Source: Cryptobacterium sp. CAG:338 (lineage in GTDB: Bacteria; Actinomycetota; Coriobacteriia; Coriobacteriales; Eggerthellaceae). Taken from it: a stretch of 22,110 nt of DNA. Under the pieces are notes generated by a model. That model saw nothing but the letters and a program-made list of their open reading frames with translations. It searched no databases and was not told the DNA's origin. The position numbers and the translations under genes are program-made. Where the stretch lies: the NCBI GenBank assembly GCA_000435475.1, contig FR896072.1, forward strand, positions 1 through 22,110, written 5' to 3'. How positions within the stretch are numbered: the stretch's first letter is position 1; each line of letters starts with the position of its first letter. Positions 7,171-15,543 of this stretch are shown here, one piece after another.

Positions 7171-7590
7171 ATGCTTCATCCGAAAATCCTTGCTTATTGT
7201 CAAGAAGATGTGGTTGATATTCGTGGATTTGACCGTTGCGAATTGCATGAGGCAGAAGAAGGTCGTTTTGTTCTTCGTGCTTATCCTGGTCTCGATTGTG
7301 GTAACAATATTGGCACCATTCACGGGGGATTTTTACTTGCGCTGGTTGATATTGTAGGAACTGGTGCAGTTGATACGCTCGGTCGTGAAAATGCCACTTT
7401 GTCTCTTAGTGCGAATTATTTACGTCCGGTTCGTGTTGACGATGAATACATAGATGTAATTGGTACGATTTTGAAATCGGGAAAGCGAATGGTGGTATCG
7501 GAGGTTGAGATTCGACGTCCTGATGGTGAGCTTGCGGTAAAGGCTACCGTTAATGTTGCAGTAACGGGTAATAATATTATCGATCTATAG
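7171..7590 (+). CDS. PaaI-type hotdog-fold thioesterase
   Basis: Hotdog thioesterases of this type hydrolyse acyl-CoA esters in the cytosol. The 139-residue protein shows the family core: NNIGTIHGGFLLALVDIVGTGAV (about 45-67), with HGG at 51-53 and acidic Asp60 on the central helix, followed by SANYLRPVRVDD and a C-terminal strand set ending VKATVNVAV. The frame is open from ATG 7132, but only ATG 7171 has a strong ribosome site (GGGAGGG, about 7 bases upstream), so I start there. dtd lies divergently upstream and dapL follows 91 bases later on the same strand. The acyl substrate is not predictable; a menaquinone-type or detoxifying thioesterase would be equally consistent. Confidence 0.85.
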   Translation: MLHPKILAYCQEDVVDIRGFDRCELHEAEEGRFVLRAYPGLDCGNNIGTIHGGFLLALVDIVGTGAVDTLGRENATLSLSANYLRPVRVDDEYIDVIGTILKSGKRMVVSEVEIRRPDGELAVKATVNVAVTGNNIIDL

Positions 7591-7681
7591 TTTACGCTCT
7601 TGTTACAAAGTTATGCCATGCTGTTCCTTGATTGTATGAGAAGTGATTATCTTAAATTGTTTAGTCATGAGGAGGAACTTT

Positions 7682-8905
7682 ATGGCGCATGTAAACGAGA
7701 ACTATGCCAAGTTGCCTGGAAGCTATTTATTTTCAGATATCGCCCATAAGACACAAGCATACTTAGAAAAGCATCCCGATGCTCACCTGATAAAAATGGG
7801 AATTGGTGACGTAACGCGTCCTTTAGTGCCTGCTGTGGTTGATGCCATGCATAAGGCTGTCGACGATATGGCTCATCTTGAAACATTTCATGGATATGGT
7901 CCTGAACAAGGATATGACTTTCTGCGGAATGCTATCGCTGAAAATGACTTTCGATCTCGTGGTGTTGCTATAAGCGATGATGAAATTTTTGTTTCTGATG
8001 GAGCAAAGTCTGATTGCGGTAATATAGGCGACATTCTTTCTGTTAACAATGTTGTAGCAGTGTGTGATCCAGTTTATCCAGTTTATGTTGATACCAATGC
8101 TATGGCGGGACGGGCAGGCGAATACGATGAAGCAACTCAGGGTTGGACTAATATTTACTATATGCCAACCACTGCGGAAAACAATTTCGTTCCAGCGCTT
8201 CCTGAGAGACCTGTAGATGTTATTTACTTGTGCAGTCCCAATAATCCTACAGGCACCGTATTAACAAAAGACCAATTACAGGTTTGGGTTGATTATGCAA
8301 ATCAGCATGAAGCTCTTATCATGTTTGATGCAGCTTATGAACGCTTTATTACAGAAGAGGGGATCCCTCATTCAATATATGAGGTAGAAGGAGCGCAAAC
8401 ATGCGCAATTGAATTCCGTTCTTTTTCCAAAACGGCTGGTTTTACGGGAGCACGCTGTGGATACACGGTGGTACCAAAGGCTTTGGTTCGCGACGGGCAA
8501 AGCTTGAATGCTCTGTGGAATCGACGACAAACCACAAAATTTAATGGTGCTTCCTATATTATTCAGCGTGGCGCTGCAGCAATATATACTCCCGAAGGGG
8601 CTCAGCAGATTGAAGAAACTATCGAGTATTATCGTAATAATGCACGTGTTATTAAGGAAGGACTTGAAAGGGCGGGCTTTAGGGTCTTTGGTGCAGTAAA
8701 TAGTCCTTATGTATGGTGCAAAGCTCCTGAAGGCATGGGTTCTTGGGATTTATTCAATACCTTACTGGAAAAAGCTCAAGTAATTACTACGCCTGGAGCA
8801 GGTTTTGGCCCATCAGGGGAAGGATATATTCGGCTTTCGGCATTTGGTGATGCAGATGCTACAAGAATGGGTGTAGAACGAATTGAAAGGATAATGGCTC
8901 AATAA
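7682..8905 (+). CDS. dapL: LL-diaminopimelate aminotransferase
   Basis: DapL converts tetrahydrodipicolinate directly to LL-diaminopimelate with glutamate as amino donor, bypassing the succinylase and acetylase routes to lysine and peptidoglycan DAP. The 407-residue protein opens with the family N-terminus MAHVNENYAKLPGSYLFSDI and carries KMGIGDVTRPL, DAPL-like EIFVSDGAKSDCGNI, SPNNPTG (Asn187), DAAYE (Asp216, Tyr219) and the PLP lysine Lys250 in SFSKTAGFTG. The frame extends up to 7643, but ATG 7682 has GAGGAGG about six bases upstream and gives the normal length. queD starts four bases after the stop, so dapL heads a dapL-queDECF transcript. I found no convincing promoter in 7591-7681. Confidence 0.96.
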   Translation: MAHVNENYAKLPGSYLFSDIAHKTQAYLEKHPDAHLIKMGIGDVTRPLVPAVVDAMHKAVDDMAHLETFHGYGPEQGYDFLRNAIAENDFRSRGVAISDDEIFVSDGAKSDCGNIGDILSVNNVVAVCDPVYPVYVDTNAMAGRAGEYDEATQGWTNIYYMPTTAENNFVPALPERPVDVIYLCSPNNPTGTVLTKDQLQVWVDYANQHEALIMFDAAYERFITEEGIPHSIYEVEGAQTCAIEFRSFSKTAGFTGARCGYTVVPKALVRDGQSLNALWNRRQTTKFNGASYIIQRGAAAIYTPEGAQQIEETIEYYRNNARVIKEGLERAGFRVFGAVNSPYVWCKAPEGMGSWDLFNTLLEKAQVITTPGAGFGPSGEGYIRLSAFGDADATRMGVERIERIMAQ

Positions 8906-8909
8906 AGCT

Positions 8910-9332
8910 ATGTATAAGTTAAAGACGGAGAGCAGCTTTGATGCTGCGCATTTTTTAACCGACTATCACGGTAAGTGCGAAAATCTTCACGGCCATCGTT
9001 GGCGTGTTGTTGCGTATCTTGCACAGCAAGAGCTTTGCAAAGAGGGTACTCACAAAGATATGGTTCTTGATTTTGGTGAATTCAAATCTGCATTGCGTAA
9101 ATTAACCGAGGAATTAGATCATTCTTTTATCGTTGAAGAAGGCTCTTTGATGCAGGAGACGCTGGCATGCTTGGAAAAAGAAGGCTTTGTTTTGACTATC
9201 ATGCCGTTTAGAACAACAGCAGAAAATTTAGCTCGCTATTTCTATAATCGTTTGGCTGAACTTGGTTTGCCTGTTTCGGAAATTGAAGTATACGAGACAC
9301 CAAACAATTGTGCCATTTATTGCGGAGACTAG
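8910..9332 (+). CDS. queD: 6-carboxy-5,6,7,8-tetrahydropterin synthase
   Basis: QueD turns 7,8-dihydroneopterin triphosphate into 6-carboxytetrahydropterin, the first dedicated step to 7-deazaguanines. The zinc-binding histidines His14 (FDAAH), His27 and His29 (LHGHRW) are present, as are catalytic Cys23 in GKCENLHGH, His71 in LDHSF and Glu129 in YETPNNCA. The 140-residue length is slightly long for the family owing to a loop at about 41-50. The ribosome site is poor and the start is four bases from the dapL stop, suggesting translational coupling. The substrate needs GTP cyclohydrolase I, which is not encoded in this window. Confidence 0.95.
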   Translation: MYKLKTESSFDAAHFLTDYHGKCENLHGHRWRVVAYLAQQELCKEGTHKDMVLDFGEFKSALRKLTEELDHSFIVEEGSLMQETLACLEKEGFVLTIMPFRTTAENLARYFYNRLAELGLPVSEIEVYETPNNCAIYCGD

Positions 9333-9337
9333 TTTTG

Positions 9338-10132
9338 ATGAGTTCTGAGGTAACATTTCCTGTTGTAGAGCGTTTTGTCTCAATCAATGGCGAAGGGTTA
9401 AGAGCGGGAAGGCTTTCGACTTTTATACGTATGGCTGGCTGTAACTTGGCTTGCTCTTGGTGTGATACTTCTTGGGCAAATGAAAAAGACTGTCCATACG
9501 AAGAGCTTTCTGTTTCGGATCTAGTTTCCTGGGTGGAAGATACGTGTGTTTCCTGTGTCACCCTTACCGGAGGAGAACCTGCACTACAGCAAGGGCTTGA
9601 TACTTTAATTGAAGCTCTTGCTCTTTCGAATAATTGGGGTCAATTAGAAGCTTTTGATCGCAATGGCGTTTCTCAAAGCGGCAAGAGTCGTTATGTAAAA
9701 CTCGACGAAAAACAGGCAACACGTGTTATTGAAATCGAGACTAATGGATCTCTTGATTTAAGTTTTCTTCACGATCTGCGTCTTTCGTTAGAAAAGAGAG
9801 TATCTACGCCTACCGTACTTGCGTTTACGGTTGATTGCAAACTTCCCAGCAGTGGCATGTTTGCTGAAATGCTAGACAGTAACTATGCTCTTTTAACTTC
9901 ACAAGACGTCGTTAAATTTGTAATAGCAGGTACGCAAGATTTGGAAACAGCTTTAGCTCAAATTCAGAAGTATGAATTGCCGTCAAAGTGTGAGGTATTT
10001 TTTAGTCCTGTTTTTAGTTGTATCGATCCTGCGGATATTGTTTCCTTTATGAAGGCTCATGAACTTTCGACCGTGAGATTGCAATTACAACTACATAAGA
10101 TAATTTGGCCAGAGAAAGATAAAGGAGTATAA
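9338..10132 (+). CDS. queE: 7-carboxy-7-deazaguanine synthase (radical SAM)
   Basis: QueE is a radical-SAM enzyme that contracts 6-carboxytetrahydropterin to 7-carboxy-7-deazaguanine. The 4Fe-4S motif is CNLACSWCDT with Cys35, Cys39 and Cys42 (CX3CX2C). INGEG (16-20), LTGGEP (76-81), IETNG (133-137) and the C-terminal LQLHKIIWPE block are all present. The frame is open from 9308 within queD, but ATG 9338 with GCGGAG upstream gives the normal MSSEVTFPVVERFVSINGEG start and 264 residues. Between GGEP and ETNG there are about 30 residues more than in typical QueE, so this is a long variant. queC begins three bases after the stop. Confidence 0.94.
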   Translation: MSSEVTFPVVERFVSINGEGLRAGRLSTFIRMAGCNLACSWCDTSWANEKDCPYEELSVSDLVSWVEDTCVSCVTLTGGEPALQQGLDTLIEALALSNNWGQLEAFDRNGVSQSGKSRYVKLDEKQATRVIEIETNGSLDLSFLHDLRLSLEKRVSTPTVLAFTVDCKLPSSGMFAEMLDSNYALLTSQDVVKFVIAGTQDLETALAQIQKYELPSKCEVFFSPVFSCIDPADIVSFMKAHELSTVRLQLQLHKIIWPEKDKGV

Positions 10133-10135
10133 CGC

Positions 10136-10825
10136 GTGCGTGCATTGGTGTTGTGTTCTGGTGGGGTGGATTCGACTACCTTGCTTGCCATGGCGGTTGA
10201 AAAATATGGAAGTGACGAAGTCTGCGCGCTTAGCATTTCTTATGGTCAGCGTCACGAAAAAGAACTTAAGGCTGCGCATGCCGTTGCTGCTCATTATGGG
10301 GTTACGCAGCGATTTTTGAATTTAGAAGAGATTTTTGCTGATAGTTCCTGTTCACTACTCGCTCATTCTGGTGTGGATATTCCAAAAGAAAGTTATGCCG
10401 AGCAACTCAAGGATTCTGATACTGCGCTGGTAAGTACCTACGTACCTTTCAGAAACGGATTGTTTTTATCGAGTGCGGCATCAATTGCCTTATCTTTAGG
10501 TTGTTCGGTGTTGTACTATGGTGCGCACCATGACGATTGGGCGGGTAATGCCTATCCGGATTGCTCTCTTGCATTTGTTGAAGCAATGAATGAAGCAATT
10601 GTTCAGGGAACAGGTGGAGAGCTTCACATGGAAGCTCCTTTTGTACAATGGTCTAAAGCGGATATTGTCAAAAAGGGTCTCGAGCTTAACGTTCCTTATG
10701 AGCTTACGTGGTCCTGTTACGAAGGTGGCGACAAGCCTTGTGGCACCTGTGCAACCTGCATTGATCGTGCTCGTGCTTTTGAACTAAATGGAACAGTAGA
10801 TCCTTTGCTTACGGATAATCTTTAG
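10136..10825 (+). CDS. queC: 7-cyano-7-deazaguanine (preQ0) synthase
   Basis: QueC uses ATP and ammonia to convert 7-carboxy-7-deazaguanine to preQ0. The PP-loop SGGVDST sits at residues 8-14. The C-terminal zinc site is formed by Cys194, Cys202, Cys205 and Cys208 in SCYEGGDKPCGTCATC. GAHHDDWAGNAYPDC is the family's substrate loop. Length (229) is normal. The start is GTG at 10136, with AAAGGAG eight bases upstream. It is tightly packed between queE and queF. Confidence 0.97.
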   Translation: MRALVLCSGGVDSTTLLAMAVEKYGSDEVCALSISYGQRHEKELKAAHAVAAHYGVTQRFLNLEEIFADSSCSLLAHSGVDIPKESYAEQLKDSDTALVSTYVPFRNGLFLSSAASIALSLGCSVLYYGAHHDDWAGNAYPDCSLAFVEAMNEAIVQGTGGELHMEAPFVQWSKADIVKKGLELNVPYELTWSCYEGGDKPCGTCATCIDRARAFELNGTVDPLLTDNL

Positions 10826-10847
10826 TGTTTAAGAAAGAATAATATCA

Positions 10848-11369
10848 ATGGTAAACATCTCTCATTCATCTTCTACTTCCCGAAACGACCAAGAAGTATC
10901 CGATCTTACGTTGCTTGGTTCACGGAACAATTCCTATCCAGATGATTACGCACCGGAAGTATTGGAAACTTTCGTAAACAAGCATCAAGAAAATGATTAC
11001 TTCGTGAAGTTTAACTGCCCCGAGTTTACGAGTCTTTGTCCTATCACGGGCCAGCCAGATTTTGCTACGATTTATATTTCGTATGTCCCTGATGTACGTA
11101 TGGTGGAATCGAAGAGCCTAAAACTATATCTCTTTAGCTTTAGAAATCATGGGGATTTTCATGAGGACTGTATAAATATAATTATGAAAGACCTCATTAA
11201 AATAATGGATCCTCGCTATATTGAAGTTTGGGGAAAATTTACTCCACGTGGAGGAATTTCGATCGATCCCTATTGCAACTATGGACGCCCTGGTACCAAG
11301 TGGGAACAGGTTGCGTGGGAGCGCCTTTCGCATCACGATCTTTATCCCGAAGTGGTTGATAATCGCTAA
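10848..11369 (+). CDS. queF: NADPH-dependent preQ0 reductase (unimodular type)
   Basis: QueF reduces the nitrile of preQ0 to the amine preQ1, the base inserted into tRNA by Tgt. The nucleophile Cys64 in FTSLCPITGQPDFA, proton donor Asp71, and the binding block VESKSLKLYLFSFRNHGDFHE (86-106) identify the family. At 173 residues it is the short, unimodular form. It sits 22 bases after queC. ATG 10848 has only a weak purine-rich site. queF ends eight bases before the end of the convergent yigZ-like gene; no terminator is visible between them. tgt, queA and queG/H are not in the window. Confidence 0.96.
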   Translation: MVNISHSSSTSRNDQEVSDLTLLGSRNNSYPDDYAPEVLETFVNKHQENDYFVKFNCPEFTSLCPITGQPDFATIYISYVPDVRMVESKSLKLYLFSFRNHGDFHEDCINIIMKDLIKIMDPRYIEVWGKFTPRGGISIDPYCNYGRPGTKWEQVAWERLSHHDLYPEVVDNR

Positions 11370-11377
11370 GAGTTTTC

Positions 11378-12007
11378 CTAGAAAGCTGCGTTAAAAGGAT
11401 CAGAAATGCTCACCTGCTCTTTTCCGTGCATCAGTTCCGTAAGAGCTTTAAGTAGTGGTTTCTCTGAGCCAGAAAGCATACGTACAATGACTTCTATCTT
11501 GTCTGTGTAATTTGTTGCGATAACTTTTGCTTTTTGGTTGCTAAGTAGGTGAGTAAACTGATCGTAGTGGGAATAGGGTAGCGTTATGGTTAAATCGACA
11601 CAGAGCGAGATTGTTACCATATTTGCTGCCTGAATTCCTTTTTGTGTCGCCTGGGTGTAGGCGCGAACCAGTCCGCCGGTTCCAAGCAAGGTTCCTCCAA
11701 AATAGCGTGTAACAACTACGATAACATCGGTAAGTTCAGCATGTCTTAAAACGTCAAGGGTAGGTAACCCCGCAGTTTTCTGCGGTTCTCCATCGTCGGA
11801 GTATCGCATGCGTGGTGTTGATCCAGTTCCACGAAGGATATAGGCGTATACATTATGACGTGCCATGCGATGATGCGTGCGTATTTCTTCAAGAAAAGAA
11901 AGAGCTTCTTCTTCGGTTTCAACATGGCAAAGCTGAGCAATAAAACGACTCTTCTTTTCTTCGATTTCCGCCTGAGCTCGTCCTTCGATGGTGAGGTAAG
12001 ACGTCAT
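11378..12007 (-). CDS. yigZ: YigZ/IMPACT family protein (UPF0029 plus C-terminal DUF1949-like domain)
   Basis: Bacterial YigZ proteins are homologous to eukaryotic IMPACT; their molecular role is not settled, with a translation or nucleic-acid-related function suspected. The 209-residue protein has KKSRFIAQ (18-25), SDDGEPQKTAGLP (70-82) and the signature VVVTRYFGGTLLGTGGLVRAY (97-117). A ferredoxin-like C-terminal domain starts at about 135. ATG at 12007 has AAAGGAG seven bases upstream. It stands alone, converging on queF and divergent from the rhomboid gene. The symbol follows the E. coli relative and is used by similarity. Confidence 0.9.
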   Translation of the reverse strand: MTSYLTIEGRAQAEIEEKKSRFIAQLCHVETEEEALSFLEEIRTHHRMARHNVYAYILRGTGSTPRMRYSDDGEPQKTAGLPTLDVLRHAELTDVIVVVTRYFGGTLLGTGGLVRAYTQATQKGIQAANMVTISLCVDLTITLPYSHYDQFTHLLSNQKAKVIATNYTDKIEVIVRMLSGSEKPLLKALTELMHGKEQVSISDPFNAAF

Positions 12008-12133
12008 GTTGATACTCCTTTATTGTTTACCGAAGGCAGTGTGAGAATTTAAGAGAATGCCCAGTTGTCTTAGTGATTGATGGTATCCTAGCGAATACGA
12101 GCGCGCTAGACAATCGTTTGAAAGAGGTCTTTT

Positions 12134-12943
12134 GTGACTGATAGATTTTCAGTTCAGTCTTCACCTCAATCATCTGAAAAACGTCAGGTGATTGATGATG
12201 AACAATTAAAAAGGATGATGAAAGCCAACGAACCGTCTTTCATGGAAAAATACGGTTCTTGCATTGTTACTCTAGTCTTAATTGCTATCTGTGTAGTGGT
12301 TTATGTTATTGAGGTGCTTCGGTCAGATTTTAGCACTTCAATTTCAACTATGGTTCTTTTTGATATGGGCGCTCTTTACGCTCCTGCGATAGTAAGTCCT
12401 CTCGATTGGTATCGTTTTGTTGCTCCGATGTTTTTGCATGTCGATTTTATGCATTTGCTTTTTAATATGGGTGCTTTGTATAGCTGTGGCGTGCTATTAG
12501 AGCGGATGCTTGGTCGCTGGAACTATCTTTTGTTGTATTTTATTGCTGGTATTACCGGTAATGCGCTGTGCTATATGGTCGATATGATGACCGGTAGTTA
12601 CTATGTAAGCGCTGGTGCTTCAACGAGTATTTTTGGCCTTTTTGTTGCAGCGGCATTACTCGGTATCCTATCTAAACGGAATAGGGCATTTTTTATGCAA
12701 TACAGCAAAGGAATGCTCAGTATTATTGCGATTAACATCGTATATACCTTTTTAATGCCTAGTATCTCAATTAGTGGGCATTTAGGTGGTGCGTTGGGAG
12801 GTTTGATCGCTATGTTTATGATCCCGAGCAAAAACCTTCGTGTGCCTCTTCCTGTTCGTGTGGTTATTTCCGTAGTTTGGTTACTTGCGATTGCTCATGT
12901 TTTGGCAAGTAGTATAGGAGCGGCATTTATTAGTTTGTTTTGA
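12134..12943 (+). CDS. Rhomboid-family intramembrane serine protease
   Basis: Rhomboids cleave transmembrane substrates within the membrane using a Ser-His dyad. This 269-residue protein has a cytosolic N-terminal tail of about 40 residues without cysteine pairs or zinc motif, then about seven hydrophobic helices. FLHVDFMHLLFNMGAL (100-115) carries the HxxxxHxxxN motif of helix 2; the nucleophile is Ser163 in GASTSIFG and the base is His216 in SGHLGGALGG. Thr follows the catalytic Ser where many rhomboids have Gly; the rest of the active site is intact, so I expect activity. The start is GTG 12134 with AGAGG about six bases upstream. It is divergent from yigZ over 126 bases, in which CTAGCG (12088-12093) and CGCTAG (12104-12109) form a small inverted repeat. 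A terminator follows at 13028. Confidence 0.93.
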   Translation: MTDRFSVQSSPQSSEKRQVIDDEQLKRMMKANEPSFMEKYGSCIVTLVLIAICVVVYVIEVLRSDFSTSISTMVLFDMGALYAPAIVSPLDWYRFVAPMFLHVDFMHLLFNMGALYSCGVLLERMLGRWNYLLLYFIAGITGNALCYMVDMMTGSYYVSAGASTSIFGLFVAAALLGILSKRNRAFFMQYSKGMLSIIAINIVYTFLMPSISISGHLGGALGGLIAMFMIPSKNLRVPLPVRVVISVVWLLAIAHVLASSIGAAFISLF

Positions 12944-12966
12944 TACATCATTATCATGATGATGTA
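12944..12966. repeat. Short inverted repeat directly after the rhomboid stop codon
   Basis: TACATCAT (12944-12951) is perfectly inverted as ATGATGTA (12959-12966) around a 7-base loop. No T-tract follows, so it is more likely an mRNA 3' stabilising hairpin than a terminator. Confidence 0.45.
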
Positions 12967-13027
12967 ACCATCAGGGAAACTTAAGGAAAGTTTTCTATCA
13001 GATTCCAAGGGCGTTTATCGCACATAT

Positions 13028-13065
13028 AAATGGGCTAGGAACAAAAGTTCCCAGCCCATTTTTTT
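13028..13065 (+). terminator. Intrinsic terminator of the rhomboid gene
   Basis: A 15-base arm (13028-13042) beginning AAATGGGCTAGGAAC pairs with 13047-13061 with one mismatch, loop AAAA, followed by seven T residues. The T-tract favours plus-strand termination. The opposite strand has only a weaker T-rich tail, so it may also partly stop the convergent helD transcript. Confidence 0.92.
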
Positions 13066-13126
13066 GTAACAAATATCTCTTTAGTTTCGCAGTTTTTCAG
13101 AAGTGCCTTTTATTTTCAGATGTAAT

Positions 13127-15295
13127 TTATTGAGGGTTTACTCCCTCTAAAAGTGAAGTGAGCTTTTGATAGGCGAGCAATGAAACAGTGTTTGTAGCAC
13201 GCGAAATTGCAGTGTAGAGCTGTCTTCTGGCTAAGTCATTATTTGGATACGTTTGAGGATCCGCATCAGGGATGATGACATTATCGAATTCCAGCCCTTT
13301 TGCTAATGACAAATCAATAAGTAACACACCGTGATCTGGTAAGGTGCTTCCGTCAGTAATGAAATAGAGCTGGTCTGCGGGAACGATTTTTTGCAGTTTG
13401 CTCCACATGGTGGTTAATTCATTGTTGTCATTTACTACAATGGCAGTCAATCCTGTTGCTTGATGATTTTCTTTAAGTAACCGTTCCAGATTGTTTTCAA
13501 GATCAGTTTCATTCGCAAAAACAGTAATTTCGGGTTCTTTATCGCTTCTTTGAACAGAAGAGATGCTTATACCTGAATTGTTTTGAGCAAGTTGTGCAAA
13601 CAGTTCAGTAATAGCAGGAGTGGATCGATAACTGGTCATAAGGAAACATTCTTCAATGCTACCGCGATAGGTTTCAAATACTTCTTTTACTTCATTAAAA
13701 GTGGAAGTTTGATTTCCGATCGCTTGGTTTTCATCGCCGAGAAGAAGGAAATGAGCCCTTTGGTAATAACGGGCCATGATTGCAAGCTGAGCTGGAGAGT
13801 AGTCCTGAACTTCGTCGATCATGACAAAACGAGCCTCATCGTTACAAAGACCTGTGCAGGCAATTTTCATATAGAGCCATTCCATAAAGGAAAGATTATC
13901 GATTGAAAGTAAACGTTTTGCGATGCGGTCAACACGTACCCAGTGGTTCAATTGAATGGTTGTTCGTGCTTCACCAAAGCGATAATTGAGATACGTTAGG
14001 GTGTAACTTTTTGCTTGTTCTTCAGTATCCATCTGGGCAGGTTCACCAAATAAAGCAAGTTGCTGATTGTAATTTAAAGCACTTACTTCATCTTGGAATT
14101 GTGCGGTTCCAGCCATTTGACCTAAACGGCTTTCAAAACGGTCTTCCAACTCTTCGCGAATGAGGGTAATGAGACGAGGTCCCGCAGGTACTTTTTTATA
14201 ACGATTAGCAATTTTGTTAATCTGGTTAGCCGAAATAAGAGTTACCCCTTTTAGGGTAATATCACGGAAGTCGTTTTCGGTGAATTTTAAATCTTTTATT
14301 GCTTCGTCAATGCGCTTTAAAACATCTAATGAGGTATGAATTCGGTTAAAGACGCGTCCTTCTGGAACTACGTAATCGGCGAATTCTTTCCAGGTTAAAA
14401 TGTGAGGATTCTTCTCACCCATATCAGGCAATACATTGTCAATGTAGCTTCTAAATACTGGATTTGGCGTAATGAGATAGACTTGTTCTGGATTTAAGGT
14501 ATCGCGGTTTTGATAAAACAGATAGGCAATGCGCTGAAGAAGAACTGAAGTTTTACCGCTTCCTGCGATTCCATTTACCAAAAGGGCTGGAACGTCTTCA
14601 TGACGAATTACCTCATTTTGTTCCTTTTGGATTGTAGTGGTGATTGCACTCATTTGAGAAGTTCGTTGTTGCGACAAAGAACGGAGCAACAATTCGTCTT
14701 GAATTGCGACGGTGGTATCAAAGTACGCATTAAGGGTATCTTCGGAAAGGTCAAATTGACGACGTAGTTTAAGATCGCATTTTATAGTACGTCCGTTTGC
14801 TTCGTAAGAAGTTGGACCGTTAGATTGGTTGTAATACACTTCAGCAACTGGCGAGCGCCAGTCAACGATAAGTCGGTGGTATGAATCATCCGAAATACCT
14901 GCATTCCCAATGTAGATGTCTTTAGGGTTTGTATTTGGCTTAAATTGAAGTGAAACTTTAGCAAAATAAGGTTGTGGTTTAAGCAACTCAATATTGGAAA
15001 GTTTTTCTGCATCTACTTGCTGTGATTGATTAAGTGCATCAATAACGCTGTTTAAATTTGCGTACTCGATATACGTTTCCTGTGCTTCACCTTCGCTTGC
15101 GAAGTTTGAGGTTGCTTCGTCTGCCATGGTTCTTTTGTAGTTTTCTGCGGTAGCGGCAGTCTTTTCCATGCGTGCAACAATGCTCTTTTGCATTGATACG
15201 AGTGTTTGATAGGTTTTAGAAAGGTGCTCCTGTTCAGCGATAAAAACAGGATCGTTCGCTGAGTCATTTGCAGAGTGATTGACATGTTCAGTCAT
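13127..15295 (-). CDS. helD: HelD-type UvrD/Rep-superfamily helicase, RNA polymerase recycling factor
   Basis: HelD is an ATPase of the UvrD-like superfamily 1 that binds RNA polymerase and releases it from stalled or post-termination complexes. The protein has a long charged N-terminal coiled-coil region (about 15-110), the arm that in the family enters the secondary channel. It then has VDWRSPVAEVYY, Walker A GIAGSGKTS (about 242-250), Walker B with MIDEVQDYSP, LLLGDENQAI and the C-terminal motif AKGLEFDNVII with YTAISRA. TTG 15310 is in frame, but ATG 15295 has AAAGGA seven bases upstream and gives 722 residues. That size suits the compact HelD forms. The gene has its own promoter and divergently faces the YhgE pair. 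A generic UvrD-like DNA helicase is the alternative, but the N-terminal arm argues for HelD. Confidence 0.9.
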   Translation of the reverse strand: MTEHVNHSANDSANDPVFIAEQEHLSKTYQTLVSMQKSIVARMEKTAATAENYKRTMADEATSNFASEGEAQETYIEYANLNSVIDALNQSQQVDAEKLSNIELLKPQPYFAKVSLQFKPNTNPKDIYIGNAGISDDSYHRLIVDWRSPVAEVYYNQSNGPTSYEANGRTIKCDLKLRRQFDLSEDTLNAYFDTTVAIQDELLLRSLSQQRTSQMSAITTTIQKEQNEVIRHEDVPALLVNGIAGSGKTSVLLQRIAYLFYQNRDTLNPEQVYLITPNPVFRSYIDNVLPDMGEKNPHILTWKEFADYVVPEGRVFNRIHTSLDVLKRIDEAIKDLKFTENDFRDITLKGVTLISANQINKIANRYKKVPAGPRLITLIREELEDRFESRLGQMAGTAQFQDEVSALNYNQQLALFGEPAQMDTEEQAKSYTLTYLNYRFGEARTTIQLNHWVRVDRIAKRLLSIDNLSFMEWLYMKIACTGLCNDEARFVMIDEVQDYSPAQLAIMARYYQRAHFLLLGDENQAIGNQTSTFNEVKEVFETYRGSIEECFLMTSYRSTPAITELFAQLAQNNSGISISSVQRSDKEPEITVFANETDLENNLERLLKENHQATGLTAIVVNDNNELTTMWSKLQKIVPADQLYFITDGSTLPDHGVLLIDLSLAKGLEFDNVIIPDADPQTYPNNDLARRQLYTAISRATNTVSLLAYQKLTSLLEGVNPQ

Positions 15296-15324
15296 TTCGA
15301 ATCCTTTCAATTTGGGGGTTTAAT

Positions 15325-15353
15325 ATCATAGCGTTTTCGTGATTAACTGTGAA
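15325..15353 (-). promoter_or_regulatory. Promoter of helD
   Basis: On the minus strand TTCACA (15353-15348) and TATGAT (15330-15325) each match consensus at five of six positions and are 17 bases apart. Initiation near 15318 gives a short leader of about 23 bases containing AAAGGA. Confidence 0.65.
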
Positions 15354-15434
15354 ATGAGCAAAAAAGGAAGTTGATATTTTGTGAAGAGAAAAACTGCCGT
15401 AGAATTACAGTTATGCAACAAGTGTGTATTTACT

Positions 15435-15463
15435 TTGACACACCCGCTCGACCTCGTTATGGT
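15435..15463 (+). promoter_or_regulatory. Promoter of the YhgE/Pip gene pair
   Basis: A perfect -35 box TTGACA (15435-15440) is followed after exactly 17 bases by TATGGT (15458-15463). Transcription would begin near 15470, about 74 bases before the GTG start. CCGCTC (15444-15449) and GAGCGG (15467-15472) form a perfect 6-base inverted repeat that brackets the -10 box and start site, the position of a repressor operator. Confidence 0.7.
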
Positions 15464-15543
15464 GGGGAGCGGCGTTAAACCTTTTAGGCTATTTAACATA
15501 AGGTAGTAGTAACAAAAATGAGCAGCAGAGAGGGGGAGTAGTC

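Noticed and set aside
7591..7681. Possible preQ1 riboswitch or promoter before dapL-que genes
   Set aside because: No compact hairpin with an A-rich pseudoknot tail and no pair of -35/-10 boxes with acceptable spacing could be found.
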